64,000 nucleotides of DNA from assembly GCA_963277665.1 (NCBI GenBank), contig OY728143.1:540426394-540490393 (forward strand). Direction: 5' to 3'. The notes under the pieces are model-generated. The model did no database searches, was not told where the DNA came from, and was given only the letters and a program-made list of their open reading frames with translations. Position numbers and translations under genes: made by a program. The stretch is from Viscum album (taxonomy: Eukaryota > Streptophyta > Magnoliopsida > Santalales > Viscaceae). Positions 1 to 8,760 of the stretch are shown piece by piece (positions within the stretch are counted from its first letter, which is position 1; every line of letters begins with the position of its first letter).

Positions 1-56
1 TTACACCATTATACCCATCCTTGTAAGGTGATGGTGGAAAATAGATTACACCATGG

Positions 57-86
57 CGTGGAGACGGTATTCCGTACGTACGCACG
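57..86 (-). other. 30-base LTR hairpin motif, element 1 3' LTR
   Basis: On the plus strand CGTG and CACG form the outer arms and ACGG and CCGT the inner arms around the loop TATT. A GTACGTAC palindrome lies in the right arm. It is identical to the copies at 8191 and 8380. The partner copy ~189 bases to the left falls outside the window. Confidence 0.7.
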
Positions 87-427
87 CGCGGTGATTTCAT
101 TTTTCCATAGGATGGATAGAAGGTGAATTAGGGTTGTTTCATATTTATAATAACATATCGTTATGTATGTAATACTGATGTTATTACTTTATCATGAATC
201 AACTAAAGGAGAAGAATTTGAAGAAGAAATAAATTGAAAAGATCGGTAATGGATATTTCCTCTTCTTTGGAACGCTTCTTTGAATCCTCCACTTAGGGAA
301 CTAAGATTGGTCTTTGGAGAAGACCAGGACCTCTAGGATTATTCTAGGGAAGTGGAGAGGAGAAAATGGCAGGGGTTGGCCGAGCTTGAGTGCTCAAATT
401 GGTGTGAGGAGGAGGGGGAGGAGGTGC

Positions 428-437
428 CCTTTTATAA
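428..437 (-). promoter_or_regulatory. LTR TATA box (3' LTR of element 1)
   Basis: In element sense the sequence reads TTATAAAAGG inside a C/T-rich stretch. The same box lies at 8751-8760 in the 5' LTR, at 11985-11994 in the older LTR, and as TTATAAAAGG in the family B LTRs. Conservation across diverged LTRs supports a core promoter. Confidence 0.7.
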
Positions 438-1857
438 GGGAGGAGAGGGGTACCTTAGGAATATCTCAAAATATTATTTTATATTAAAGTCAAAATCGGT
501 TTATAATGGTTCCAAAGGGTCTTATTTTGACGATAAAGTGGGGATGGGTCAAAATCCTATCAACCAATAGGATTTAAACAAGTTTAGGGTATTATTTTAA
601 CCTTATCAATTAGATTTAACTCTAAGTTAATTAATTTAACTTTTACCGTGTCTTTTTGTTTTCTTTCACTATATGGTTAATACACTTACTATAACATGCC
701 AAACGAACCCCAAATTGTTTATTATTAATATATATATCCTTATCTATGTCATTTGGCCGAACCTTAGATTTTTAGGAATAAAAAAACAATTAATAATATA
801 ATATTTGATTTAAAAACTATTTTGTGTCAATTTTGACACTATTTGATATATGATTTTTTTGAAAGTCATAACAGAATTATATGTTCGAACCAAGTTGATT
901 AAATCAACACTAATATATCATAGTAACCTAGAAAATTAGTGGAATTCATAAAAAGTCGAAAATTACATTTATTTTGGTGTTTATAACATCAATTATGTCA
1001 ATATTTCATTAATAAGATAATTACTGCATCATCATTGTGTCATAAATACATTAAATTATTTAATGTTTAAAAATTACAAATAAAATACAATTATGTAGGA
1101 AATCTTCTTATCTTTCTAATGAATATTTATAGTCGAATTTATCTTATGTATAACCCCATATTAAAAATGATTTACTTATTAAACATTGATTTTAACTACT
1201 TTAACCCTTCTTTAAATAAATTAATAATAAATGTCCTAATCTAATCCAAGTGGCCCTAAATGGTCATATTTTATTCATAAGGTAGTTTTTGGTCGAATTA
1301 CACTTATCCAATAGAATTAGGACATGTGTTAGGTTAATATCATATTTACCCTTAGTTACCCTATTTACTATTAACTGCGGTAAAAATAGTAAAAAGTTAC
1401 TATTCACCAAAAAATTATTTTTATCTCATTGAACCACATTTTACTTACTGATATCAACCGTGTCTGTCGGATTTTCGAAATTCTATTCACAGAAGTGGTA
1501 AAATTATGTTTTATGCAAAATTCAGTTTTTAACCTACCACTTAGTGGTTTCACTATTCATCAAAAATTGAATGTTTTCAGAAAAATACCAAAATTTCACC
1601 CTAGGCTAATTTCGATATTCTGAGTCCAAAAATGAAGTCCATTTTGAAAAATAAAATTTATAAAATTTCAAAAAGTGGTTATTACTGTTCATAACGGCTA
1701 GTTTTAATAGCATATTGTTGTTTAGTGAAACTCGGTATTGCGTACGACGCAAGCTATCGAGGAAGGTCGCGATTGCGTGTAAAGCAAGCCAAGCAAGTGT
1801 TGTGTAGAAAAAGATTCCTTTGATGATTTATATAACATAAAAGTCTCGGGTGTTACA

Positions 1858-1870
1858 TTCTACCCCCCTT
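1858..1870 (-). other. Polypurine tract of element 1
   Basis: In element sense AAGGGGGGTAGAA is immediately followed by the LTR start TGTAACACC. Position and composition fit the plus-strand primer of reverse transcription. Confidence 0.88.
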
Positions 1871-1896
1871 AAAAAGAATTTCGCCCTCGAAATTCG

Positions 1897-2943
1897 TCAC
1901 TTTGTAACAAACAGATGAGGATAATTCTCCCTCATCATATCATCAAGCTCCCATGTAGATTCTTCAAGTTGGTGGTTCCTCCATAAAACCTTCACCAAGC
2001 GAGTGGTCTTGTTTCGTAGGACTTTTTCGCTACGATCCAGAATCTCTATCGGTTGTTCTTCATAAGAAAGATCTTGCTCCAGCGGTACAACTTCTATGCT
2101 GAGTACATTTGAAGAATCTGGTATGTACTTTCTCAGGAGAGATACATGGAACACATCGTGAACTTGAGAGAGATTCGGTGGAAGAACCAATCGGTAAGCT
2201 ACCTTCCCAACACGGTTTGGTATTTCGAAAGGACCGATATATCTAGGGCTCAACTTCCCCTTCTTTCCAAATCTCATAACCCTCTTCCAGGGAGATATTC
2301 GTAAGAACACTTTATCACCCACTTCAAACTCTAGGTCATTTCTTCGGTTGTTGGCATAACTTTTCTGTCGACTCTGAGCTGCTCTTATGTGTTGTTGAAT
2401 AGATCTGACCTTTTCTGCCATTTCATCAACGAGATCAGGTCCTAATAGCTTTCTTTCCCCAACTTCATCCCAGCAAGTTGGAGTCCTGCATTTCTTTCCA
2501 TAGAGAGCTTCATAAGGAGCCACCTGAATACTGGAGTGAAAGCTATTATTATAAGAAAATTCTACCAAAGCTAGGTGTTGATCCCAACCTCCTTTGAAAT
2601 CCATAGAGCAAGCTCTCAACATAACTTCTAGGGTTTGAATTGTTCTCTCAGACTGACCGTCTGTCTGGGGATGATAAGCAGTGCTGAAACTCAACTCTGT
2701 ATCCAGAGTATGCTGAAGACTTTGCCAGAACTTCGAGGTAAATCTCGGATCCCGATCAGATATAATGGAAAGTGGTACTCCATGCAATCTTACCACTTCC
2801 TTTACATATATAATGGCAAGCTGATCTAGAGAGAAATCCTCTCTAATATCAATGAAGTGTGCAGACTTTGTAAGACGATCAACTATGACCCAAATAGCAT
2901 TATTGCCTTTGGATGTTTTAGGAAGTCCTGTGACAAAGTCCAT
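1897..2943 (-). CDS. Integrase catalytic core, C-terminal domain and chromodomain (segment of gag-pol)
   Basis: This 348-residue open segment is the 3' end of the polyprotein, and its first ATG is internal to integrase. The DDE triad is visible: Asp2 in MDFVTGLP, Asp63 in SDRDPRF, and Glu99 in TDGQSER, with 35 residues between the last two (DD35E). The GPF/Y-type motif IGPFEI is near residue 236, followed by VHDVFHVS. Residues ~295-343 form a chromodomain, with the EILDR start and the WRNH...STWE block that normally binds methylated histone H3 and steers insertion to heterochromatin. It is separated from the upstream segment by one TGA codon. Domain content is of normal length and I see no missing catalytic residue. 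Confidence 0.93.
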   Translation of the reverse strand: MDFVTGLPKTSKGNNAIWVIVDRLTKSAHFIDIREDFSLDQLAIIYVKEVVRLHGVPLSIISDRDPRFTSKFWQSLQHTLDTELSFSTAYHPQTDGQSERTIQTLEVMLRACSMDFKGGWDQHLALVEFSYNNSFHSSIQVAPYEALYGKKCRTPTCWDEVGERKLLGPDLVDEMAEKVRSIQQHIRAAQSRQKSYANNRRNDLEFEVGDKVFLRISPWKRVMRFGKKGKLSPRYIGPFEIPNRVGKVAYRLVLPPNLSQVHDVFHVSLLRKYIPDSSNVLSIEVVPLEQDLSYEEQPIEILDRSEKVLRNKTTRLVKVLWRNHQLEESTWELDDMMRENYPHLFVTK

Positions 2944-2961
2944 AGTGATGTTTTCCCATTT

Positions 2962-4317
2962 TCATTCGGGTATGGGTAATGGTTGTAACATCCCCTTAGA
3001 CTTCTGTCTCTCAGCTTTAACTTGTTGACAAACCAAGCATCGAGAGACATATTCAGCAACATCTATTTTCATGCCATCCCACCAGAAGTACTCTTTCAGG
3101 TCCCTATACATCTTCATGCTTCCATGATGAATAGAGAATGAAGAACTATGAGCCTCATCCAGCAGCTCCTTCTTTAATTCGGGGATGGGAGGAACACAAA
3201 CCCGATTCCTGAACTTTATTATCCCATCACAATCAAGGTTGAATTCAAGAACATTTCTCACCTTCTTTTGTAACTTGACTTCTTCTTTCTGTGCCTCTTT
3301 AATCTTCACATGTATAGATGGTTGAACATTCATTTGTGAAAGATAAGATTTTTCCCCTTCCATTATAATTCCAAGATCCATCCTTTGTAAATCCATAAAT
3401 ATTGGATCTTTTGTGATCCTCATCATGGATAAACTAGCATGGTCTTGTCGACGTAATGCATCTGCCACCTTGTTTGCTTTCCCAGGGTGGTAATGGATTG
3501 AGCAGTCATAATCCTTAATCAGCTCCAACCATCTTCTTTGACGCATATTCAACTCCTTTTGTGTGAAAATATACTTTAAACTTTTATGATCAGTATAAAT
3601 ATCACACCTTTCACCATAAAGGTAATGCCTCCAAATCATTAATGCAAAGATTACCGCAGCCAACTCCAAATCATGTGTTGGGTAATTTTTCTCATGGATG
3701 TTCAACTGTCGTGAGGCATAAGATATCACCATATCATTTTGCATAAGAACACACCCCAATCCCTTCTTGGATGCATCACTGTAGATCACAAACCTTTCTC
3801 CACTACAAGGCAGTGTGAGCACAGGTGCACTGGATAACCTTCTTTTCAACTCCTTGAAATTCTCTTCACATTCCTCTGTCCAGACAAACTTAACTCCTTT
3901 CCGGGTCAACTTGGTGAGTGGATTAGATAATCGTGAAAAATATTTTACAAAACGTCGATAATATCCAGCCAAACCAAGAAAACATCGGATCTCAGTTACT
4001 GTTGTTGGTCTTGACCATCTTTCGATAACCTCTGTTTTTTCTGGATCCACAGATATCCCCTCTTTTGAGATTATGTGACCCAAAAATGCAACTTTTTGAA
4101 GCCAAAATTCACACTTGGTAAATTTGGCATAAAGATTCTCCTTTCTCAGGGTTTTCAATATAATTCTCAAGTGATCTTCATGCTCTTCCTTGCTCTTTGA
4201 ATAGACAAGAATATCGTCTATAAAGACTACCACAAATTGATCAAGATAGTCTCTAAAGACTCTATTCATTAGATCCATGAAGATAGCAGGGGCATTAGTA
4301 AGACCAAATGGCATCAC
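2962..4317 (-). CDS. Reverse transcriptase (palm onward), RNase H and integrase zinc finger (segment of gag-pol)
   Basis: This is a 451-residue segment counted from a GTG codon at 4317; the open frame really continues up to 4503. The RT active site is FIDD at residues 32-35 (the YxDD box), preceded by [10 protein letters not shown]. The GLAGYYRRF thumb motif is near 115. RNase H spans ~175-290, with acidic residues at Asp181, Glu218, Asp243 and Asp286; the usual ADALSR block reads ADALRR. The integrase HHCC zinc finger follows, with His390, His397 or 398, Cys427 and Cys430. The segment ends at a TGA where related polyproteins have Trp. It copies element RNA to DNA and degrades the RNA strand inside the virus-like particle. 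Confidence 0.93.
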   Translation of the reverse strand: MMPFGLTNAPAIFMDLMNRVFRDYLDQFVVVFIDDILVYSKSKEEHEDHLRIILKTLRKENLYAKFTKCEFWLQKVAFLGHIISKEGISVDPEKTEVIERWSRPTTVTEIRCFLGLAGYYRRFVKYFSRLSNPLTKLTRKGVKFVWTEECEENFKELKRRLSSAPVLTLPCSGERFVIYSDASKKGLGCVLMQNDMVISYASRQLNIHEKNYPTHDLELAAVIFALMIWRHYLYGERCDIYTDHKSLKYIFTQKELNMRQRRWLELIKDYDCSIHYHPGKANKVADALRRQDHASLSMMRITKDPIFMDLQRMDLGIIMEGEKSYLSQMNVQPSIHVKIKEAQKEEVKLQKKVRNVLEFNLDCDGIIKFRNRVCVPPIPELKKELLDEAHSSSFSIHHGSMKMYRDLKEYFWWDGMKIDVAEYVSRCLVCQQVKAERQKSKGMLQPLPIPE

Positions 4318-4503
4318 TATAAATTCATAGTGTCCATACCTTGTACGGAAAGCCGTCTTTGGTATATCCTCCCTTTTGACCCTTAATTGATGATACCCTG
4401 AACGAAGATCAATCTTGGAAAAGTATTGAGCTCCGCTTAGTTGGTCAAATAAGTCATCAATGCGTGGGAGAGGATATTTGTTCTTGATAGTGATCTTGTT
4501 AAG

Positions 4504-5121
4504 TTATCGATAATCAATGCAGAGTCTCATTGATCCATCTTTCTTCTTAAAAAATAGAATAGGTTCTCCCCAAGGTGACTCACTAGGGCGTATGAATCCC
4601 TTATCAAGATTCTCTTGGAGTTTCTTCTTCAATTCCTGCAACTCAATTGGGGACATTCTATAAGGTGTCTTTGAAATAGGCAAAGCACCCGGTACGAGTT
4701 CTATTGAAAACTCAACTTCACGATTTGGTGGAAGACCCGACAATTCCTCCGTAAAGACATCATCAAACTCCCGTACAATGGGCATATTCTTAATCGTGAG
4801 TTTCTCACCAACCATTTGAGATAAATAACCTTCATTTAGTGGAATCAATACCCATAAGATAGAAGAAATTTCCACTGGAACGTTATGTTCATCCTTGCAT
4901 TGATAGACGATCGTAGATTGATCTGGAATATGAAATGTGACTTCCCTTCTTTGGCAATTGATATGAGCTCCATGTAGAGAAAGCCAATCCATGCCAAGAA
5001 TCACATCAAATTCCACTAAAGGAAGGATAACAAGATTTGCAGGAAGCACTTTCCCACAAACTTCGATCGGAGAAGAATTATAAACTTTTGATGCGATTGA
5101 TGTGCCATTAGGTGTTGTCAC
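4504..5121 (-). CDS. Protease C-terminal half and RT N-terminal region (segment of gag-pol)
   Basis: This 205-residue open segment lies between the TAG at 5128-5130 and the TAA at 4504-4506. The early part holds DVILGMDWL, the conserved hydrophobic block near the C-terminus of the retroviral-type aspartic protease whose DSGSTHSF active site lies in the preceding segment. The RT fingers start with PISKTPYRM, then the GFIRPS and SPWG motifs and [13 protein letters not shown], where the frame stops. The Ala of SPWGA is Glu here (SPWGE). It should be read as the middle of one polyprotein, not a separate gene. Confidence 0.9.
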   Translation of the reverse strand: MTTPNGTSIASKVYNSSPIEVCGKVLPANLVILPLVEFDVILGMDWLSLHGAHINCQRREVTFHIPDQSTIVYQCKDEHNVPVEISSILWVLIPLNEGYLSQMVGEKLTIKNMPIVREFDDVFTEELSGLPPNREVEFSIELVPGALPISKTPYRMSPIELQELKKKLQENLDKGFIRPSESPWGEPILFFKKKDGSMRLCIDYR

Positions 5122-5127
5122 AGCTAA

Positions 5128-6378
5128 CTAAACATCTAATTGTTGAGGTAATACGGTGATACCCTTATAAAAGTCTTCAGAAATAAAAGAGTGGGTGGAT
5201 CCAGAATCAAATAAAACATTTTCTACTTTAGAGTGGATGGTAAGTGTTCCTTTCACCACATCGTTATCGTACTCCACATCGCTGATAGAAATTGCATGTG
5301 ACTTTCCTTTGTCTTTAGCCTTAAGATTTTGTTGACGTCGACCATCATCATCAACCCTTGGATTTGGGCATTGATTGGCATAATGCCCCATCTCCTTGCA
5401 CTTGAAACATTGAAGTGTAGTAGGTTCATTCTGTGTATCCCTTCCTTTGTTTGCATCATTAGACATCTTCTTCCCATTATCATGGCATTCAAATGCCCGA
5501 TGACCTTCCTTTCCACATTTAAAACATTTACTTGTCCCTTTAAGACAACTCCCTCCATGTTTATTTCCACACATTGAGCATAAGGAAAAGCTCATATTCT
5601 TTTCCGTGTGCTCTTTAGATTTTTCTTTGAATTCCATCTTCCTCTTCTTATCAAACCCATGTGACTGATGGGTTATTCCAATCTTCATCTCGACTTTGAG
5701 AGCACATCGAACGATTTCCTTGTATCTATTGAAGTCCCTTATGGCTAACGCCCTTCGAAGACTTGGTTTTAAGCCACTAAAGAATCGATCGATCTTACTC
5801 TCAGGTTGGATAATAATACCAGAAGCGTACCTTGCAAGTCTTGTAAAATTTTCTTCATAGGTACCAACAGATTCATCATCCCTTTGCTTCAGTTCAAGAA
5901 AATCTTTCTCCATCTTTTTTTGGAGAATACGAGGGAAGTACTTATTGAAAAATATGTTCTTGAACTCGTCCCATTCCATAGACTCAATTTCATCCCGTTG
6001 CCTTGTATTTTTAACAAGATTCCACCATTGATCTGCATCTCCTTCCAAACGATACACTGCTAGGATGACTTTATCATGCTCAGAACATTGAAGAACTGAA
6101 AATATCTTTTCAGTAGTACTAATCCATTGTTCAGCAACTAATGGAACAGTAGACCCGCTGAAAGAAGGTGGACGCTTCCTCATGAAGGATTCAACAGAAT
6201 GTTGCTCTCTCCTTTTCTCGTTTGGAAATCCTGCATGATTCATGGCTTGAGAAAGTTGTGTGAGCATGGCTACATGATTTTGCATTCCAGCTCCCATATC
6301 GTTTGGTTGCTCAGGGGGACAATCATTGCATTTCCCATCGCATTCCGCATTAACACGGTTCCTTCGGGTTCCAGCCAT
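5128..6378 (-). CDS. gag: Gag (capsid and zinc-knuckle nucleocapsid) and protease active site (segment of gag-pol)
   Basis: This 416-residue segment is the 5' end of the polyprotein. Residues ~65-240 match the plant gypsy retrotransposon gag fold, with markers AEQWI, DADQWW, WDEFKNIFFNKYFP and FLELKQ. Two CCHC zinc knuckles follow: CFKCGKEGHRAFEC at ~285-298 and CFKCKEMGHYANQC at ~324-337, with a partial CSMC...H...C just before. The aspartic protease active site DSGSTHSF is at ~391-398. A Cys-rich N-terminal stretch (residues 13-20) is not a standard knuckle. Gag packages element RNA and builds the virus-like particle. The segment ends at the premature TAG inside the protease. Confidence 0.93.
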   Translation of the reverse strand: MAGTRRNRVNAECDGKCNDCPPEQPNDMGAGMQNHVAMLTQLSQAMNHAGFPNEKRREQHSVESFMRKRPPSFSGSTVPLVAEQWISTTEKIFSVLQCSEHDKVILAVYRLEGDADQWWNLVKNTRQRDEIESMEWDEFKNIFFNKYFPRILQKKMEKDFLELKQRDDESVGTYEENFTRLARYASGIIIQPESKIDRFFSGLKPSLRRALAIRDFNRYKEIVRCALKVEMKIGITHQSHGFDKKRKMEFKEKSKEHTEKNMSFSLCSMCGNKHGGSCLKGTSKCFKCGKEGHRAFECHDNGKKMSNDANKGRDTQNEPTTLQCFKCKEMGHYANQCPNPRVDDDGRRQQNLKAKDKGKSHAISISDVEYDNDVVKGTLTIHSKVENVLFDSGSTHSFISEDFYKGITVLPQQLDV

Positions 6379-6579
6379 TGACTAAAACCAAGAAGAATAG
6401 TGTGAGCAACACTAATTATAATAGGAAACCACATAATTCAAGAATAAAATTTTCATGCTTATGGTCTTATCCTAGGTTATTCATGGCCATTTCTAAGATT
6501 GTGTTCTATGCTTAGACTTATCCTTAGGGTTCTTACTAAGGCTTTCACATCCTAGTTTCCAAAGGTTGACTATACCTTT

Positions 6580-6591
6580 CCTCTGATACCA
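6580..6591 (-). other. Primer-binding site of element 1 (initiator Met-tRNA type)
   Basis: In element sense TGGTATCAGAGG matches the 3' end of plant initiator methionine tRNA except the last base. It is two bases from the inner edge of the 5' LTR, the same spacing as in the family B copies. Between it and the gag ATG lies a ~200-base untranslated leader (6379-6579) in which I see no gene. Confidence 0.88.
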
Positions 6592-8190
6592 ACTATAATG
6601 ACCCATACTTTACATACATTGTTAATACTTCAAAATTGAAGCTCACTTATTACAACATATGACAAAACTACAAAGGACCATATATGAATAGTGTCTTTAG
6701 AAACTGGGAAACATAAACAACTGGTTCATAAATCTTCTACAGTGTCTCCCATTTATGTCATCATATCTAGGGTCCCTTTTAGCATATTATACTTAATATC
6801 CATCTTCCTGACCTGGGGAAAAGAAAACATAAAAGGGTGAGCTCAAATGCTCAGCAAAGGCAAATAAAGGAAATAAAAATCATATCATATCTTTTTGAAA
6901 ATCAAAACCTGCAAAAGAGATCATAATATCTTATCATGGAATAATTCATAGAAGTGAAAATGAGATCCCCATAATCATAACATAAAACTTGAAACTTTGT
7001 GGCATGCACACATAATCATGGAAAATCATTTCTTGTTAGTCATGACTCATTTCCAAGACTATCTTAGTGGACAAAGTCCCTTTATGAACCGAGTTCACTC
7101 CTCGTTTCAGTCCTGTATCACTGAACCGAAATAACCTTCCGTTCCAGCCATGTCTATCTCATGAGATATAAAATCTTTACCCAATGCATTGGAGGGAGAT
7201 ATAGGTCCCACCCATCTTATAATGAATCCTTTCTTATGTGTGCCACATAATCATACATCATCGCATAACACATGTAACAAAAATGGGATTCTTGAAACAT
7301 CATGACATCATAAATCAATTCATATAAGATAAAGGAATTCATAAAAATAATTCCATCACAACATGATCAAATCAATGTAATAACAGGGATAAAAACATAA
7401 CCCTTTATTATCTTAGATGGAAAATAATTTTGATAAAACACTTGAACTCCATTCTTGAGGAAAATATCCTTTCTTCTTCAAAAACATTTTTCCTTTCATA
7501 ACATGTCATAAAACTTTAAAATAAAAGAAGTTGATTAAAAATAAACTTGAAAACTTGTAAAGGAAGCTTCTTGGAAACAATGTTTTAAAAATCCATTCAT
7601 GCAGTATAAGTTAAAAAAACGTTCTTCGTACTTTTGTCGGAAAAGTCAAAAAGTACCTCGTACGACAAAAGATTCCTTTCATACATATTACTAAAAACTC
7701 ACCAAAGGGTAAAAATGGATTTAAACAATTGTAGGTGGATGGAAATAATATTACATTTTGATGAAACATGGATGTGGATGATAAAATACACCCCAGTAAA
7801 TACTTACGAATAAACAATCTCGGATAAAAATGAGATTGTGATATTTCCCTTACCTTAAGTCCAATTTTCTTTGTACGTGTCTGAATCTCCTGTATAATGG
7901 TTTAAATAATGTTATTGACTTATTCCAGAATCATACATATTGATATGACATCATATATGTTCATATTCTTAGCTTCTTGATAGTAATATTTCATGGTTAC
8001 TTGTTACTCGGGTCATTATTGCCTTTTGTTCTTATGCGTGTTTTGCCGAATACATTCTTATTCTTCTTTTAAGGTTATAGATTCCTTATATCCAGAATGG
8101 TATTAGTGTAACATATATCATATTTATTCATTCAATTCATTTATATAATCATTATGAAATGAAGATCATGTAGAACGAGTCGCATCACAT

Positions 8191-8220
8191 CGTGGAGACG
8201 GTATTCCGTACGTACGCACG
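8191..8220 (-). other. 30-base LTR hairpin motif, copy 1 of 2 in element 1 5' LTR
   Basis: Same 30-base unit as at 57-86 and 8380: arms CGTG/CACG and ACGG/CCGT, loop TATT, palindrome GTACGTAC. The start of the next copy is 189 bases away. Surrounding sequence is otherwise AT-rich. Confidence 0.72.
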
Positions 8221-8379
8221 AGTGACGATATCGTTCCTATGATCGTGGAATTGTATTGGAGTATATATATATATATTATTTCAGTATCAATATTACTTTA
8301 TAATAATCATATATAGTTACTCATTACACCATTATACCCATCCTTGTAAGGTGATGGTGGAAAATAGATTACACCACGG

Positions 8380-8409
8380 CGTGGAGACGGTATTCCGTAC
8401 GTACGCACG
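8380..8409 (-). other. 30-base LTR hairpin motif, copy 2 of 2 in element 1 5' LTR
   Basis: Identical to the copy at 8191-8220 and to 57-86 of the other LTR. In element sense it lies about 340 bases downstream of the TATA box. Confidence 0.72.
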
Positions 8410-8750
8410 CGCGGTGATTTCATTTTTCCGTAGGATGGATAGAAGGTGAATTAGGGTTGTTTCATATTTATAATAACATATCAGTATGTAATTAATACTG
8501 ATGTTATTACTTTATCATGAAAAAACTAAAGGAGAAGATGTTGAAGAAGAAAGAAATTGAAAAGATCGGTAATGGAGATTACCTCTTCTTTGGAACGCTT
8601 CTTTGAATCCTCCACTTAGGGAACTAAGATTGGTCTTTGGAGAAGACCAGGACCTCTAGGATTATTCTAGGGAAGTGGAGAGGAGAAAATGGCAGGGGTT
8701 GGACGAGCTTGAGTGCTCAAATTGGTGTGAGGTGGAGGGGGAGGAGGTGC

Positions 8751-8760
8751 CCTTTTATAA
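8751..8760 (-). promoter_or_regulatory. LTR TATA box (5' LTR of element 1)
   Basis: TTATAAAAGG in element sense, within a CTCTCC / GGGCACC context conserved at 428-437 and 11985-11994. This would be the promoter that drives the element's genomic RNA. Confidence 0.75.

Larger units (their letters stand above)
1..1857 (-). repeat. Element 1 3' LTR (5'-proximal part; remainder outside window)
   Basis: It is colinear with 8324-10180 at a constant offset of 8,323. In element sense the LTR begins TGTAACACCCGAGAC at base 1857, directly after the polypurine tract. The segment holds a TATA box (428-437) and one copy of the 30-base hairpin motif (57-86). Small open frames in it (for example 352-570) also occur in the other LTR (8675-8893) as LTR sequence and are not genes. 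Confidence 0.93.
1897..6378 (-). pseudogene. gag-pol: Chromovirus gag-pol polyprotein, single frame with three premature stops
   Basis: The four open segments on the minus strand share one frame. The whole span is 4,482 bases, exactly 1,494 codons, so no net frameshift has occurred. The breaks are TAG at 5130-5128 (in the protease), TAA at 4506-4504 (just after the RT residues CIDYR) and TGA at 2964-2962 (between the integrase zinc finger and core). From context the second looks like CAA to TAA and the third TGG to TGA, both transitions expected from cytosine deamination. The start is ATG at 6378; an in-frame TAG lies two codons upstream, which excludes a longer protein. The order gag, PR, RT, RH, IN, chromodomain is complete, and the final TGA at 1899-1897 lies about 27 bases before the polypurine tract. 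This copy should not give a full polyprotein without readthrough. Confidence 0.95.

Noticed and set aside
352..570. 72-codon open frame with a near-identical copy at 8675-8893
   Set aside because: Conservation reflects LTR duplication. The frame runs antisense to the element and across its TATA box.
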